A DNA stretch of 64,000 bases from Cryptomeria japonica (Eukaryota; Streptophyta; Pinopsida; Cupressales; Cupressaceae): positions 123,437,640 through 123,501,639 of the forward strand of contig NC_081410.1 of NCBI RefSeq assembly GCF_030272615.1. Direction: 5' to 3'. Of the stretch, positions 32,304 to 44,649 are shown piece after piece. Under the pieces are notes generated by a model that saw only the letters and a list, made by a program, of their open reading frames with translations, had not been told where the DNA came from and ran no database searches. Both the position numbers and the translations under genes were made by a program. The number at the start of each line of letters is the position of its first letter. Positions within the stretch are counted from its first letter, which is position 1.

Positions 32304-32783
32304 ACATCAGACATGTAGTAGTTGTTAAATTGTTAATCCAGCCTGTGATGGCCATGCAAATTTGTGCTAAGTTTCTGATATTGATTGTAGTCAAGACGAT
32401 ATATTCAATGTTTGGTGCCTGAATAATTGATTTTGATGTTCAGTCTTCACATTTGCAAATCAACTTGAAGTTTTTGTTGCTCCCTTGTTTCTATAAAAAG
32501 GGAATTCAAGGTCATTTGCAAAGGGTTCAAAAACTTTGTATTGACTTTTGCATGGAGAATCACACAGAGTGGTTTATTGAATGAATTGTATCATATGGCT
32601 ATATTTTGGAAGAATTAATGAAAATCTAAGTTCTCAACATGTCTAAATAAACATCTCTGTATCAATAAACACATTATGGTATTTTATTGTGCCATTTTAA
32701 ATCTGGAAATAGAAAGTTGAAAAATACAATTACAAATCAATATTAAATTCTAATTGCAAAAAGTTGACACTCATAAAATATCA
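32304..32783 (+). other. Non-coding flank, possible old LTR with TATA box
   Basis: Continues the sequence interrupted at 24760. It contains TATAAAAAG at 32492-32500, followed about 170 bases later by an aataaa-type word near 32662, an arrangement like the R region of an LTR. No ends can be fixed, so this is a weak suggestion. Confidence 0.3.
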
Positions 32784-35597
32784 TCAAGTTATCAACCATA
32801 ATAATATGCTTTTGTAATATGAATGATGAGATACAGTAATAAGATTAGTAAATACTAGTCTCTTATAGTTATCATTCATCCTCATCAAATTCAAATATTT
32901 CTTGATTCTTGTATGTGTTTTCTTCACTCTGAATCTACATACCTTCATTGAACTACATCTCAATGCTACCAGTAGGTCTAGTATGTGAGTCAATAGTCCC
33001 ACTAGAACTTTGGTTTGAAGTGTTTCCCAAACCTCTTCTTTCACATTTGGACCTCTAGATTTGCAGTGCCCTATCGTAAGGAAAAGTGTAGACATCATAC
33101 CTAGATGTATAGAGCCTCAAGCAATTTTCCAAATTTTGTCTAGTTTGTTTCTTATCTTTGATTTTAAGAACCCCAAAGCACTAAAAACTCTCTCATCTTC
33201 CACCAAACCCAATATCATGGTAATACATAAATCAACAAACTTCAAATATTCTGGCATTGAATCATGCAACACTTTGTTCTCAACTATATATTTCCAATGC
33301 CTTGTTACTGATCCCTCTTCGGGGTGGTTCTCCATTCTACCATATTGTTCCCTCATAGTGTATGCAAAACAAGATGATTTCTCTCTAAGATGAGTTTCAT
33401 CTAATATTCCATTTATAGTTACTCCTTTCAATTCTCTAGATATGCAAAATTGTTTTATCAAAGTCAGTAGCTTACTTCAAAAATTAGCTGCACTGTTGAG
33501 GCTCCAATTTTTGGGAAACACAATGGACATGGCTTGGAGTAGGCTGTCAAGATAGAATATGCTTCTAATCTATGAGGAAAGATCATAGGCAATTTTCTTC
33601 ATAGAAGTAGTTACAGACTCAACAATCTTGTCAAAACCTTCCCTTATAACTCTTGCTAGTTGCTTCTTGGGGCGCTTTCCTAGTTCCTTGGGGTCAACTG
33701 TGGCATAGAAGTGCATTGGTATCTCAACTCCCCATACATTGGCACATACCTCCCCATTTGCACGGATTTGTAAAAATTTACCAGGATTGTTCAAATATGT
33801 GAGTGTCCACCACTTAACAAATTTTTCGTCAGATAGTGTTGGTTGATTTTGATAGAGATCATCGAGGGTCATGCATGTCATCTTACCCAGCATAGCATAT
33901 TCTACAATATATAGAGCTCTTCTTTGGGTAGAATTTATAATATTCCTCATTTCCTCTAGCATGGGTACAAGAATTGCTAAAGTTAAGAGTGTCTCTAGAT
34001 TACTTAACCTTCGAAGAAGGTCAAGAAATTTGAGTTGCTCTAATTCGTCATGAGTTGTGTGAAATAGTCCAATCAAGGATGGATATTCTAAAAAAACTCG
34101 ATGCGCTGGACCATCCAAAGAGATCCATCTGGTATCATTATCCTTGAGAAGCTTGTTCCCATCAGTTATTCCATCAACAAAGTGTTGAAATTCCATAAAT
34201 TGCTTGGGACTTTGACAGAAGTGTGAGTAGAGCTCTCTGATTAAAATATCAATTTTTTGAACCAAAGCATACTTGCTCACAATTCCAAAAGCTAGATTCA
34301 TTATGTGATCCATGTAGTGAATTGTAGTAATGTGTAGTGCAAATGAAGTTTCAATCTTTGTACAAAGACTGTTCCTATGACCTTGCATTACTAAAGCTCC
34401 ATTTTCTCCAAGACACACCAATTTTTTGGCAACTCTCATGTCATCCATACCTCCATATTCAATTAAACTTTTCTTTACTAGTTGAAATAAATTTTCTATT
34501 GTCACACTCTCCTTCATTTTAGCAATAGATAGTAGATGAGGTTGGCGGTCATGATTCTGTATAGTATAAATATTCATGCATACCCATGAATTATTGTCTA
34601 CTACCATAACTTCGTCTAAAGAAAATGCAATAAAGTTTGACTCTCTTATTTTTTCCTTTACATCTTCTTTTTCAACCTCAGCAAGACAACTTGCCCATTC
34701 TCATCCACTGTTTACTAACCAATGACTATTAAGATAGTTAGGAACTTTCAAAAAGTGTAATAAACCACTAATTGATGGGAAATATGTCATAGCATGCCCT
34801 CTACTCAAAATATAAAAAATAACACTTAACTGAACAACTTTTCCCAGTTGTTCTATTTGCATTGCTTTTCTAAAACTAGCTTCAATAGAACCTTTAACTT
34901 CAGCAGACTTCGTTTGTATTTTCTCATGAAAATAATACTCTTCGGTATTCCTCACATTCTTACATTCCTCCTTTGTTTTCCATCTTATCACTAATTTTTT
35001 AACTCCATCTATCATTTTCTTTTCATAAACTTTACCCATATGCTTTTCTATGGTGTCAAATTTTACCTGCAACCTAATTTTCTTGTTATGTTTCCAAGTG
35101 CAAATCTTACACCTGCATTCTATTGGAGGCTCGCCTTCAATTGGATTCTCCACTAGTTCAATGAATGGATACTTTGATGCCCAATTAATTTGAAAATTCC
35201 TCACTGACATATCCCACTCCTAATCCTTTTTTTATTGCAGTTGATCCTTTTTTGATCTGGCTTTTCTTTTCCCCTTTCGTGCATTATCATCAATGGCATT
35301 ATCACCCAACTTGATTATATCATTCCGGCTAACTTGGGCATCTACCAGATAATCTTCTTCAAGATCATCTTGATTTGATATATTAGGTTCGCCTTCGCCT
35401 TCAACATGTGGTGTAGGTTGTGAATTTTGTACTTGTACTTGTGATGATGTACCTTTATGATTTTCACCACAATCTTTTCCAAAGCCAAAGTACGAAGACA
35501 ATCTTCTTCTTTTTGTTGGCCTCTCATGGCCTTCCCCACATTCAAATTTCCTACCCCTCTTCCTGTTTGACATCTCCAATGAAGGAAAGGAAGCCAA
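32784..35597 (-). pseudogene. hAT-family transposase, one frame with several stops
   Basis: All pieces (35597-35232, 35210-34701, 34607-33570, 33461-33117, 33098-32784) lie in a single frame of about 938 codons, broken by stops near 35232, 35214, 34701, 33570 and 33117. In order: a basic, nuclear-signal-like N-terminus (KRGRKF, RPTKRRRLSSYFG), EWDMSVRNF with a CxCxxC zinc-finger region (about 35110), the catalytic-core blocks SLDEV...NNSWVCMN (about 34600), GHRNSLC and LLKDNDTRWISLDG (about 34150), and the C-terminal hATC dimerisation block LVEDERVFSALGFLKSKIRN (about 33190). The layout resembles plant ZNF862-like hAT relatives. A working copy would cut and paste DNA. Terminal inverted repeats and an 8-bp TSD were not found. 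Confidence 0.8.
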
Positions 35598-37013
35598 AAA
35601 AATATCAATTTGTTGAAGAAGAAATAATAGACTATAAAGTATAATATATGTTTCAGTGGTCGTATGACTTACAATCTAGATGTCTGAGGTCTGAATCTCT
35701 CGGCTGACCACTTGGCACTAATGGGTCCCCACTGAATAAGAATGAACTCAACAGTGCAAACATATATAGATAAATTCAAAATAATATTATAACACTTCAA
35801 AAATATGATCCCTCACCTTTAGGTCACTACCAATCGCTAATGCGGTCAACAACAATGATTTTCCTTGGTCTGAAACTTCACTATTGATCCGAATTCAGAG
35901 CCTAGAACCCACCAAATTGTGTAGAGATAGATTTGATCTTTGAATGTATTTATACCAATTCTTATATGGCAAATTCCACGAGAATTTTATATGGTATACA
36001 AATATTTGGTGAATTCTGCGTAACTATAACACGACTTATGTAATTTTCGAGGCGATTATGGGTCGTCCAAATAATTGGCAAATACAATATAGTTGGCAAA
36101 AAGTGGGGTGAATGGAGACATGTGTTGGCACAATGTCGAGCAAATTGGGTCCTCTTGGCTAAAAAATCTTCATATGCCTATAAGAAAATTATGGTCATCT
36201 ACTAAGGCAACCTCAGAGAGTGTAGGTAAAAAAATTAAATTTACCGTGTGTCCACTGTATATTATATTGGCGAAATCCTCACATAGAAATATTTAATTAC
36301 ATAAAAGATATGGTGATTGGGTCATGAATTTGACAGAAATTGATAATGTTCTGGTGACATGGCTAACCCTAGTTGGTACAAAATATTCACCATTTCCCAG
36401 GTTGTCGATGTAAAAAATTCACCATTGGCGAATATTTGCCACTAAAGTAATCTCTGGTTACAGATTCTGGATTTCGAGACAGTTTCTAGCTTAGAACACC
36501 GGAACTGCTTGGACCTATTTTTGTCATTGGCTTGTGGAGCTTCAGTTTGTTTTTTTCAATGTTCCTTAGCATGTGGCTGACCTTCCCTCTACTCTGCACT
36601 TCATCCTTTGGATTTTCTGGAGGAATCTCTTTGGCAGAGGCGGACCTATTGGTTTTACATGTTTGATCTTGTTCTTTGGCATTTGATCATCCCTAGGCCA
36701 ACCCAGATACCTCTTGACCATAAAAATGAATGTAATTAAACATCATAATCAGTCAGGGAGAACATAGAAGACACATATTGAGATTTAAAGGTCCAAATTT
36801 GACTGATTCTGTAATTGAGCATGAATGTAGCAAGCCAACGAGCCAAATCTTGTATCCTGGATGTTACCGGTTACCTGTAATCAATTTTATATGATTTAAT
36901 TCATTTAGTTTTGTATTGCCTCCTACATGTCCTCTTATTTTGTTGTGTTTACTCTTGTTGCCCAGTCCAGATTGATCTCTTTGAGGTCTCTCCTAACCAG
37001 TGACTACACCAAG
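35598..37013. other. Unassigned sequence between hAT remnant and gypsy PBS
   Basis: No coding frame can be supported. The left part (35600-36470) is AT-rich with repeated ggcgaa/ttggcaa words. The right part (about 36470-37013) probably includes the 5' LTR of the gypsy element whose PBS follows at 37014, but I cannot see where that LTR starts. A cagaggcggacc word near 36634 looks like a hAT end but has no partner. Confidence 0.35.
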
Positions 37014-37025
37014 TGTATCAGAGCA
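37014..37025 (+). other. PBS-like site of the gypsy element
   Basis: tgtatcagagca matches the tRNA-iMet PBS tggtatcagagca apart from one base deleted or changed, 46 bases before the gag ATG. Confidence 0.5.
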
Positions 37026-37070
37026 AGATTTCATTCTAGAGATTGCGTTGTCCTAAATTTTTGTTGTGGT

Positions 37071-38033
37071 ATGGTGGATTGTGGATCTAACCTGCAACTG
37101 CGGAGGAGTGGTGTGAATATGGTGCAAAGAGGAAATAGGAATGGTGGAGCACATGTAAATGTAGACCCAACTATGATGGAAATGCTGAGAGGAGTTGCAC
37201 TTTGGTTAGAAGTCATTGAAACAATCCGGAGAAGAGGTAGACATATTGAAGATGTAAAAGAAGATGAAGAAGAAGAAACATCAATAGAACAAGTAGCAAA
37301 CCCATTGGTAATTGATCCAAATGAAGAGAGGTTCTTGAGGGTTTTGAGTAGAGTGAATACCAAACCTCATTTTACCTCATCAGAAAATGATGGTAATTTG
37401 GATTCAGATGATTTGGATCTCAAACATGGAGAAATATTTTTATTTTGAGAACATCATAGAGGAAAGAAAGGTGAAATTTTCCTATACCCAATTGAAAGGT
37501 CAGCATCTGTTTGGTGGGAGCATTTGCAAGTTGATAGACATATAAGAGGCAAAGAAAAGTTCAAATCATGGGAGAAAATGGTTACCAAGTTAAAATTGAA
37601 GTTTATGCCAGTTGATCACCAAGTAAATATGTTCTGGAAGTTACAGAACTTGAAGCAGAAAGAATCTAGTGTGAAGGAGTATACTGAAGCATTCTACAAG
37701 TTGAATATCAGATCCAGACATGTTGATGATAAGGTAGAACAAGTTGCAAGGTATTTGAATGGATTGCAGATGTCTATACAAGATGAACTCAATTTGATCA
37801 AGTTGTGAAATGTTGAAGAAGCTTACCAATATGCCTTGAAAGTAGAAGAGAAGTTGAACAAAAGACATGAGAAAAGACAGAGAGGTAGAGGTGCAAGGTT
37901 ATTAGGAGGAAGATTTCAAGGAGGCAAAGGATATTATGGAGGAAGAGGAACCTTTACAAATCAGAACAAATATAAGGGATCAAGGGTGGTAGTTCATACT
38001 GGAAGGATGACAAAAGATTTTACAGGAGGATAG
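37071..38033 (+). pseudogene. gypsy gag, broken
   Basis: Begins MVDCGSNLQLRRSGVN in the same frame as the downstream pieces. The acidic linker EDVKEDEEEETS precedes the gag core: WWEHLQVDRHIRGKEKF, WEKMVTKLKLKFMP and SSVKEYTEAFYKLNIR (about 37515-37720), the WW...F.P...EEY pattern of Ty3/gypsy gag. TGA stops lie at 37446 and 37806. The C-terminal part is basic and Gly/Arg-rich (GGRFQGGKGYYGGRG), a likely nucleic-acid-binding tail. Confidence 0.75.
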
Positions 38034-38059
38034 AACCTGAAAATTATTAGAATGCAAGT

Positions 38060-38440
38060 TTGGGAAAAGATAACAAAAGACAAGATAAGAGAGTGTTTAG
38101 AGGTACTTGCTTTAAGTGTGGAGGAGAAGGACATCATGCTTTTGAATGTAAGAAGATAGAAAAAACTGGGAGAACAACATTGGTAAAAGAAAGCCCCACT
38201 AGATCAACTGAAAAATGGAAAGATGGAGAATTATTGATGATGAGGAGAGCCTTGTGTCATACCGGAGAGGATGAGGAGCCCTTACAAAGGTAAAATTTGT
38301 TCAAGGCCAGATGTAAGGTATCCAATAAGTGTTGTAAAGTAGTTATTGATAGTGGTAGTTCATATAATCTTATTTCAAAAGAAATGGTGAATAAATTGGA
38401 AGCTAGAAAGATTGAAACACCCTAAGCCTTATCAGATAGC
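38060..38440 (+). pseudogene. gypsy nucleocapsid knuckle and protease
   Basis: After a frameshift near 38040 the knuckle CFKCGGEGHHAFEC (38108-38149; C-x2-C-x4-H-x4-C) appears. About 60 codons on, past a stop at 38291, comes the aspartic protease active site VVIDSGSSYNLIS (about 38340-38380). The flap and C-terminal region up to about 38600 are broken by stops, but LLLGRP-like residues near 38565 are still readable. Confidence 0.7.
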
Positions 38441-38639
38441 ATGGATTCAAGATGATCATGAGTTGTTACGAAGTGAGAAATGCTTGGTGAAATTGAAAAT
38501 TGAGAGTTATCATGATGAAGTTTTCTGTGATATCATGCCTATGGATATTTGTCACCTTTTGTTGGGTAGACCTTGATAGTTTGATAGACAAGCAATACAT
38601 GATGGAAGAAAGAACAATCACACTATTGTAGGAAATGGG

Positions 38640-39160
38640 ATGAAACAAACCTTGTTACCCTTGGAGGAGCCCCTAAAGAGTGAAGTCTGTATGAATGCTA
38701 TAATCTATTTGGTAGATGGAAGGAAATTCCTAGATGGAATGAGACATGAGAATGTGTGTTTTGTCTTAGTTCCTAAGAAGACTGAGAATCCAGAGTGTGA
38801 AGAAGAACAACTGGAGGAGATAATAGAATTGCTGACAGAATACAGAGACATCATTTTAGATAATGTGCCTAATGGATTACCACCTATGAGGAGTATCAGT
38901 CATTGCATGGACCTAATTCTGAGAGCTAGTTTTCCTAACAAATCCACACACTGGATGACATCGACAAAGAATGAAGAGTTAAATAGAGAAGTGCAAGAAT
39001 TGTTGAAGAAAGGTCTAATAAGAGAATGTTTGAGTCCTTGTGTAGTACCAACAGTGTTAGCACCTAAGAAGAATGGAGAATAGAAGATGTGTACCGATTC
39101 CAGAGAAATAAATAAGATCACAGTAAAGTACTAGTTTCCTTTACTTAGGACGGATGACAT
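38640..39160 (+). pseudogene. gypsy reverse transcriptase, first third
   Basis: Contains the RT entry region (EYRDIILDNVPNGLPP), the LLKKGLIRECLSPCVVPTVL block and KKNGE, then a TAG, with MCTDSREINKIT following. It is cut at 39160 by the copia insertion; the target duplication gacat is 39156-39160. The frame resumes at 54379. Confidence 0.75.
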
Positions 39161-39466
39161 TGTTGGCATTGTTGGCATTAGGTTGTCATTGATGTCAACT
39201 AGTATGGCATGGTCACTAGTTAGTAAGTAATGGTGACCAGTATGGGTGATGATGTCAATCCATAATGTGTGTAATTCTACTGGTAAGTGGACATAGTAGA
39301 TGGACCATCATGTTTGATAGAAGGCCAAGTTGATCCACCGATAGAGAAGAGGTCAACAAGTATGAAGGTCCACCAGTGAAGTTAGGTTATACCGGTAATG
39401 TGAGTTGAACTAGTAGTTAGTGTTGGTTGGTGAAGGATGCAAAATCAACATAGCAGACTAAAGATG
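39161..39466 (+). repeat. 5' LTR of the nested copia, left piece
   Basis: 306 bases from TGTTGGCATT to the agatg target. The last ~135 bases correspond to 52897-53010 of the 3' LTR. Confidence 0.75.
39462..39466. repeat. Target-site duplication agatg, left copy
   Basis: Precedes TGTAAAGG at 39467; the same five bases follow CA at 47243-47247. Confidence 0.85.
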
Positions 39467-40667
39467 TGTAAAGGTGGGAAAATGGTGAATGATAAATCAA
39501 GAATGGAAACTACCCTTTCCCTCAAAGAGATGGGAGTTTTGCTATCGATTACCATTCAAGAACTTTTCATCATTACATTAGGAAGGGTGAGAAGGATAAT
39601 TCACTAGATCCAATTTCCCCACAAGAAGATGGTAGATTGAATTCTGAATGAATTGGGAATGCTAAGTTGATCCCCTCTTCCTTGTTTGATTTAGAAAAGA
39701 AATGAATTGATTTATGTAGTACAAAAGTGAGAAAGAACTGATTATAACTTGAGATCAGAATATGGGATGAAGTTGTGCACCTGGATCTGGCAGTAAAATG
39801 TTGAGACGAAGTCACCTTGCGAATTTGAGGAAAAGTTGCCCAGATTGTTACGGGAATGTACACGGTCCTCCAAAAAATTTGTGAAATGAAAAGGGTTTTT
39901 CCGCCTCTGCAAATGAAGCCAGAATCTAAAAGTAAAATTGTGCAATTGCAACCTACACATAGAAAAGAGAGGAAAATGGGTCGGGATTCGGGGTTTGACT
40001 TTAGGTGAAACCCCGGTTTCAGAATTAACCAAGTAATGAAAGAAAGTACTTGCAAGTAGATGTAAATGAAAGACTCAATCATAAATCACCTCAAGGGAGG
40101 TTGTAGTAGCAATGTTGATAGAAATTCTTGTGTGGAATTGTATGTTGGAATCAATCTCCTCTTAAATGGTTGAATCCTTGACTTGAATGCAACACCTAGC
40201 CTTGAATGGAGACTTGAAAATACTCAATGCTAGAAAAGAATGCTTGAATGCTCTTGAATGCTTGATCACTTGTGAATTTACCATTCATACAACTTATGCA
40301 AATGAGAGGATTAATGCCCCCTTAAATACATGCTGGTGGATTTGAATTTCATCATGAGCCGACATTGGGGGAGTTTCTCGTCTGAGGCACAACCCACAAT
40401 ACATGCTCTAGGAAGGGCCCTACCCCAAAATAGGGCAGGGACAAGGGCACCACACCCCTGTCCTAGGAGGAAAATGGTGCCATGCCCCTATCCGACCCTT
40501 TTCTCCAGGGCAGAATGTGGTCGAGGTGATGCAAAGGCCAAGGAAGAAATTGTTTCTGCAAGCCAAGCACTCTCCAGTCTTCAATCAAGCTAAAGGATTC
40601 GAGTTTGCATACGTGAGGACCCTAATGCACTCAAAAATGGTTAGGGTCATAATTTTATGACACTACA
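39467..40667 (-). repeat. 3' LTR of the non-autonomous element
   Basis: 1201 bases. Direct repeat of 46025-47242. It includes a GC-rich block of cacccctgtcctagga-type short repeats at about 40420-40500, fewer units than in the other LTR. Confidence 0.85.
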
Positions 40668-40682
40668 TTTAGCCCCCAATTT
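40668..40682 (-). other. Polypurine tract
   Basis: Reads aaattgggggctaaa on the minus strand, directly before the 3' LTR TG. Confidence 0.7.
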
Positions 40683-41462
40683 AGTGAGAGTATAACTGTG
40701 TGCCAATACTGCTGGTAAAGTACAAGAAAACAAGATTGAAAGACTTTTACCACGTCAAGGAGGTAAGATGTGCCAATTCCCTAGTGGACCTAGGACCTTA
40801 TGACTTCAATTTACAAAGAAAAAGGGAAGATCGAGAAGGGGAGAACCATGAGTGCAAGTAGAAAAGTTCCCTTCACTATGAGTCATGAAAGGAAGGATAC
40901 CAAAGATTACAAAGCAAAAACAAAGTTCACTAAGTAATTCTAAGTATCACAAGAAGGAAAGTACGAGTGGAGTGTATGCCCCCACATTAAAGCGATGACA
41001 TGTGCCTTATCAAGAGAAATTTATTTAAGGTAGGATTCACCCAAGAGAGAGAGAGAAAGAGAGCATGTTATCACAAGGATTTAGCCCCCAATCGAGGAAT
41101 AAACCTAAGGATAATGAACACAAAACACAAGGTAGTGTCGGTTTCCTCGGGGTCAGTATGTTGTATGATAAATCATGTATATCATGTATGTATATGCATA
41201 TAATAATCTTCATTCCCCAAAGAAGGACACTACCTTAGAAGAAAGGGAAGAGAGGATGTATTTTTAGTCAATATGAAAGAGACCGAGAAAAGATCTCAAT
41301 GTTTTGCATCGTCCCCAAGTAGACACTAAGGGAACAATAGAAGAACAGGGATACACATAGAAGAATAGTCACAAAAGAGCAAGAAAGGAGAGAGAGAGAT
41401 CTATAGTGGTAATATTGATAATCTATCATGACATACGCCTCCTAATCTTGCCAACTACTATT
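40683..41462 (-). other. 3' non-coding region of the non-autonomous element
   Basis: About 780 bases with no coding signal; several ga/gag-rich microsatellite-like runs (for example near 41050 and 41390). Confidence 0.5.
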
Positions 41463-41822
41463 TCAAGAAGGTGAGCAACATGCAAGAGGAGCGATATCGG
41501 GTGCAACAGATAAAGCTATCACAAGATCCAAATAAGGACTATGCTCATGTTGTAAGTCACTTTGTTTGATTCTAGAAGCTAGGATTAGGGTTTGTGAAAA
41601 CTCATCCAATAAATGTTTGTCTACATAAACATACTCATACTCACTATCAGAAGCATTAGGAGTTATATTGCCATTATGAATAACATTTTCACCCATTTCT
41701 TCATCAAAGTTTAGAGAAAGAGGAGCAAGAACACGAATAGAAGGAAAATCATCACATGTTTTATGCAACTTATGATTTGGAGATGTTGTTTGAACATCTT
41801 CCTTAGGAGAAAAGGGAATCAT
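41463..41822 (-). CDS. Small unknown frame in the non-autonomous element
   Basis: 119 codons, acidic centre (SDSEYEYVYVDKHLLDEF). No family recognised. It sits where pol would be in a complete element and may be a leftover or acquired segment. Support for translation is weak. Confidence 0.3.
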   Translation of the reverse strand: MIPFSPKEDVQTTSPNHKLHKTCDDFPSIRVLAPLSLNFDEEMGENVIHNGNITPNASDSEYEYVYVDKHLLDEFSQTLILASRIKQSDLQHEHSPYLDLVIALSVAPDIAPLACCSPS

Positions 41823-41890
41823 GTCAACTATCAGAGTCTAAGGAGATTGAGTATTTTGAGGGATAGCTTATGACCTCAAACATGGTATCA

Positions 41891-42322
41891 TCATCGGCTT
41901 TCTCTCGTACAAAGATTTTGTTGAGTCTTAGTGGAAGGCTGAGAAGGAGGAGGAACACTTGAAAAATTAGGAACGCTTCTCTCCTTGATAGTAGAAGGTT
42001 TAGGTTGAGGTCTTTTTGGTTGAATAAGAGGAGAATAAGACCTCTTCTCTCGATAAGAGGAAGAAGGTGGAACTGTGCCATATAAAGGAGGATTATTAGG
42101 TGTAGGAAAGAGACCAAGTCCATCATGAGGAGGTATAGGTCTAACCTTAGGAGGAATATTTTTGTTTTCCTTAAGAGAAGGTAAAGTCACATCCATAGGA
42201 GTAGGTGGAAAAATTTTCTTAGGAGAGAGATTAGTTCTATCCGAGAGGGGAAGAAGCTCATCTTGAATAACAATAGGAATGTCAAGTGTTGGCGATCTAG
42301 GTTGACTTAAGGATAAAATCAT
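41891..42322 (-). CDS. Pro/Ser-rich frame in the non-autonomous element
   Basis: 143 codons rich in Pro, Ser and Lys (for example VRPIPPHDGLGLFPTPNNPP and KRPQPKPSTIKERS). It follows the protease remnant in the position of the pol linker. Low complexity; no catalytic motif. It may be a linker continued from gag-pro in an intact relative. Confidence 0.35.
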   Translation of the reverse strand: MILSLSQPRSPTLDIPIVIQDELLPLSDRTNLSPKKIFPPTPMDVTLPSLKENKNIPPKVRPIPPHDGLGLFPTPNNPPLYGTVPPSSSYREKRSYSPLIQPKRPQPKPSTIKERSVPNFSSVPPPSQPSTKTQQNLCTRESR

Positions 42323-42466
42323 ATCATTCTTTTATTTTTGATAAGATTGAAAAAGAGCATCTCTCCTTGATGGAAGAGACTAAAATTGTTTAGGCCAAAA
42401 GAGATCAATTGGAACACTGGGGCTTCTTTCGGATGGATGAAATAAGATATGGTTCATGGTTATGAT

Positions 42467-42926
42467 TTATCCATTGTGAGGAAATTTAAGAAACTTGTGG
42501 ACTAGAGAAGTAATATCCTTCATGGAAGATAGCCAAGGATAGCCCAACTGCACATGAAATTGCTTAGAAAAAAGGTATGATAACAAAGTCAACATCCATG
42601 GATTTAGCATTAACTTCAACAAGAAGAGTGATAGAACTAATGGTAGGACAAGAGAAGCCATCAAATAACTTCATAACCACATTAGAAGCATCATATAGTG
42701 GTTTATGCAATTATAAAGTAAAAATATACTCTTCAGTTATGACACTAACTATGCAAGAGGGATCAATCAGGGCACCAGGGCAAGGGATATCCTTAACCTT
42801 CGGAACTATGTATAAAGGGCCATCGGGTGCTCTAATGGTCTCACTAGGGTCAAATGTAATACAAGGATCCTTAGGCATATCTTTTGTTTCTATCATATTA
42901 ACCAAGTTTGGAGCCATAGAGGTGAA
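42467..42926 (-). pseudogene. Protease-like remnant of the non-autonomous element
   Basis: Pieces in two frames keep the plant Tat protease order: an ALIDPSCIVSVITEEYIF active-site-like stretch (about 42770), then FDGFSCPTISSITLLVEV and a VGLSLAIFH/LGYPWLSSM block that corresponds to the family's LLGRPWLH motif. Stops and one frameshift make it inactive. The active site reads DPS instead of DSG or DGG. Confidence 0.55.
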
Positions 42927-44649
42927 TTATTCAGAAGTGAGAGAATTAGGCACAATCTTAATAACATTAGAGGTATCAGATGGCAAGGGATTAGTAAAAA
43001 TATTAAGATTTTGATTAGGAGGAGCAACTGATTTATTCCCTTTCTCTTTCACACCTGCCATATATATAGTATTATTATCAATCAAGTCTTGAACCTTATT
43101 TTTTAATGCAAAACATTTATCAGTATCATGACCAGGTTGACAATGAAACTGGCAAAAGGAATTGTTATCAAAATAAGGAGATGCAAGCTTGGAAGGATCA
43201 ATTTGTTTTATAGGAGGAAGTTTGATAAAATTTATGTGCAACAACTGAGACATAATACTATATAAAGATTCATTCAAAGGAGTAATCTGTCTTTCTCTTT
43301 GGAATTTTTTTAAAATTGAAGGCACACATGTTGTAGCATTTACATGGTTGTTGTTGATTGGATCATTGAACTTGATGAAGCTTTTTGTTGGTTTGAACTT
43401 AGCAAATTGTTGTTGAAAACTCTCCCCCTTATCACTTGGAGCCATAGGAGTGGATTGCTCCATTTGACTCACAACTAGTTGATAATTGTGGAGTGTTGCA
43501 CACAACCATGGAAAGGAAGTAAACTCAGACAAAAGAAGTTTTTCCTTGATATATTTTTTTAAATTAAAAATAAAAAATTCTTTGAATATCATTATTAGGT
43601 ACATGGAAAGAAATTTGAGCACACAAATGCTTATATCTACCAATGAAATCAATCACTTTTTCTTTAACACCTTGTTTACAATGCATTAAATCAATCAAAG
43701 TGATTTTAGGACCAATGTTGTTTTGAAATTGTTGGATGAAAGCATTTGCTAGTTGTTGAAAAGAAGTGATGGAATAAGAAGGCAGAGAACAATACCATTG
43801 TAAGGCCTTATCTCTTAGTGTTCTTGTAAACAATTTTGCAAGCCATCGTTGATCATAAGCAAAATCAGTACACAAGGTTTGAAATGTTTTGACATGCATA
43901 AGAGGATCACCTTTTCCATTATAGAGTTCTAACTGGGGGATCTCCACATGTTTAGGTGGCAAGACTTTAACAATATTAAGAGAAAGTGGGCTTGCAACAT
44001 CAAAGGTGGGCACACTAAACTTGGATTGACTCATGGAAGCAATTTGTTGTTGTAAGGAAGACACGGTTTGAGCAATATTGTTAATTGTTATTTTGGTGGA
44101 AGAATTGATGTTAGACATAGGTGATTGAGAAGGTGATGTGATGTTATTGAAAGAAAGCATGGACTGAGAATAATGTGGTGGAACATTATGATAAGTAGGT
44201 GTTGGTGATGATTGGGTAGGAAAAGGGACACTTAAAGTAGGAATAAAGTTGTTGAAGGAATTTCCCCCTTGTGTCACATGGATTGGTTGAGAAATAGTAG
44301 GAATACTCATGGAAGACATAGGTAAAGATGGAGGATTAAATGAAGAAGAGGAATTGCCCCCATGACCTATGGTTGTAGGAATGACATTTTGAGTTGAAGT
44401 AACCATGATGTTAGATATGAAAGTAGGAATACTAGTCATAGGATTAGTCAAAGGAATGGAGGAATTGACTTGTGTTGAAGGTTGTGAATAACCTAGGGTT
44501 TCGGCACAACTCTTGATAGGCATGTCATTAGAATCAACAATATGTTCAATGCCACACAATATATCAATTTCATTCTTATCACTTTGAAGCATGCACTTAA
44601 GACCTTCAATTAATGGAAGAGCTTCACTATAAGGGTACTCTTGGGACAT
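42927..44649 (-). pseudogene. gag of the non-autonomous Tat-like element
   Basis: N-terminal Ser/Thr/Pro-rich region (44600-44100), then a retrotransposon gag core: LELYNGKGDPLMHVKTF, KLFTRTLRDKALQWYCSLP, FQQLANAFIQQFQ (about 43950-43700). A frameshift in an A/T run near 43570 breaks the frame. The second piece continues with FAKFKP, the C-x3-H-x4-H-x4-C region FCQFHCQPGHDTDKCFALK (about 43150) and VQDLIDNNTI, as in Tat-lineage gags. Apart from the frameshift it is well preserved, as expected for an element mobilised by gag supplied in cis or trans. Confidence 0.8.

Noticed and set aside
35655-35738. 84-bp MITE with cagtgg/ccactg ends
   Set aside because: Only six matching terminal bases and no convincing TSD.
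36634-36646. hAT end (cagaggcggacc)
   Set aside because: No inverted partner was found at a suitable distance.
40330-40593. Coding frame in the GC-rich LTR block
   Set aside because: It arises from the minisatellite and is not kept in the other LTRs.
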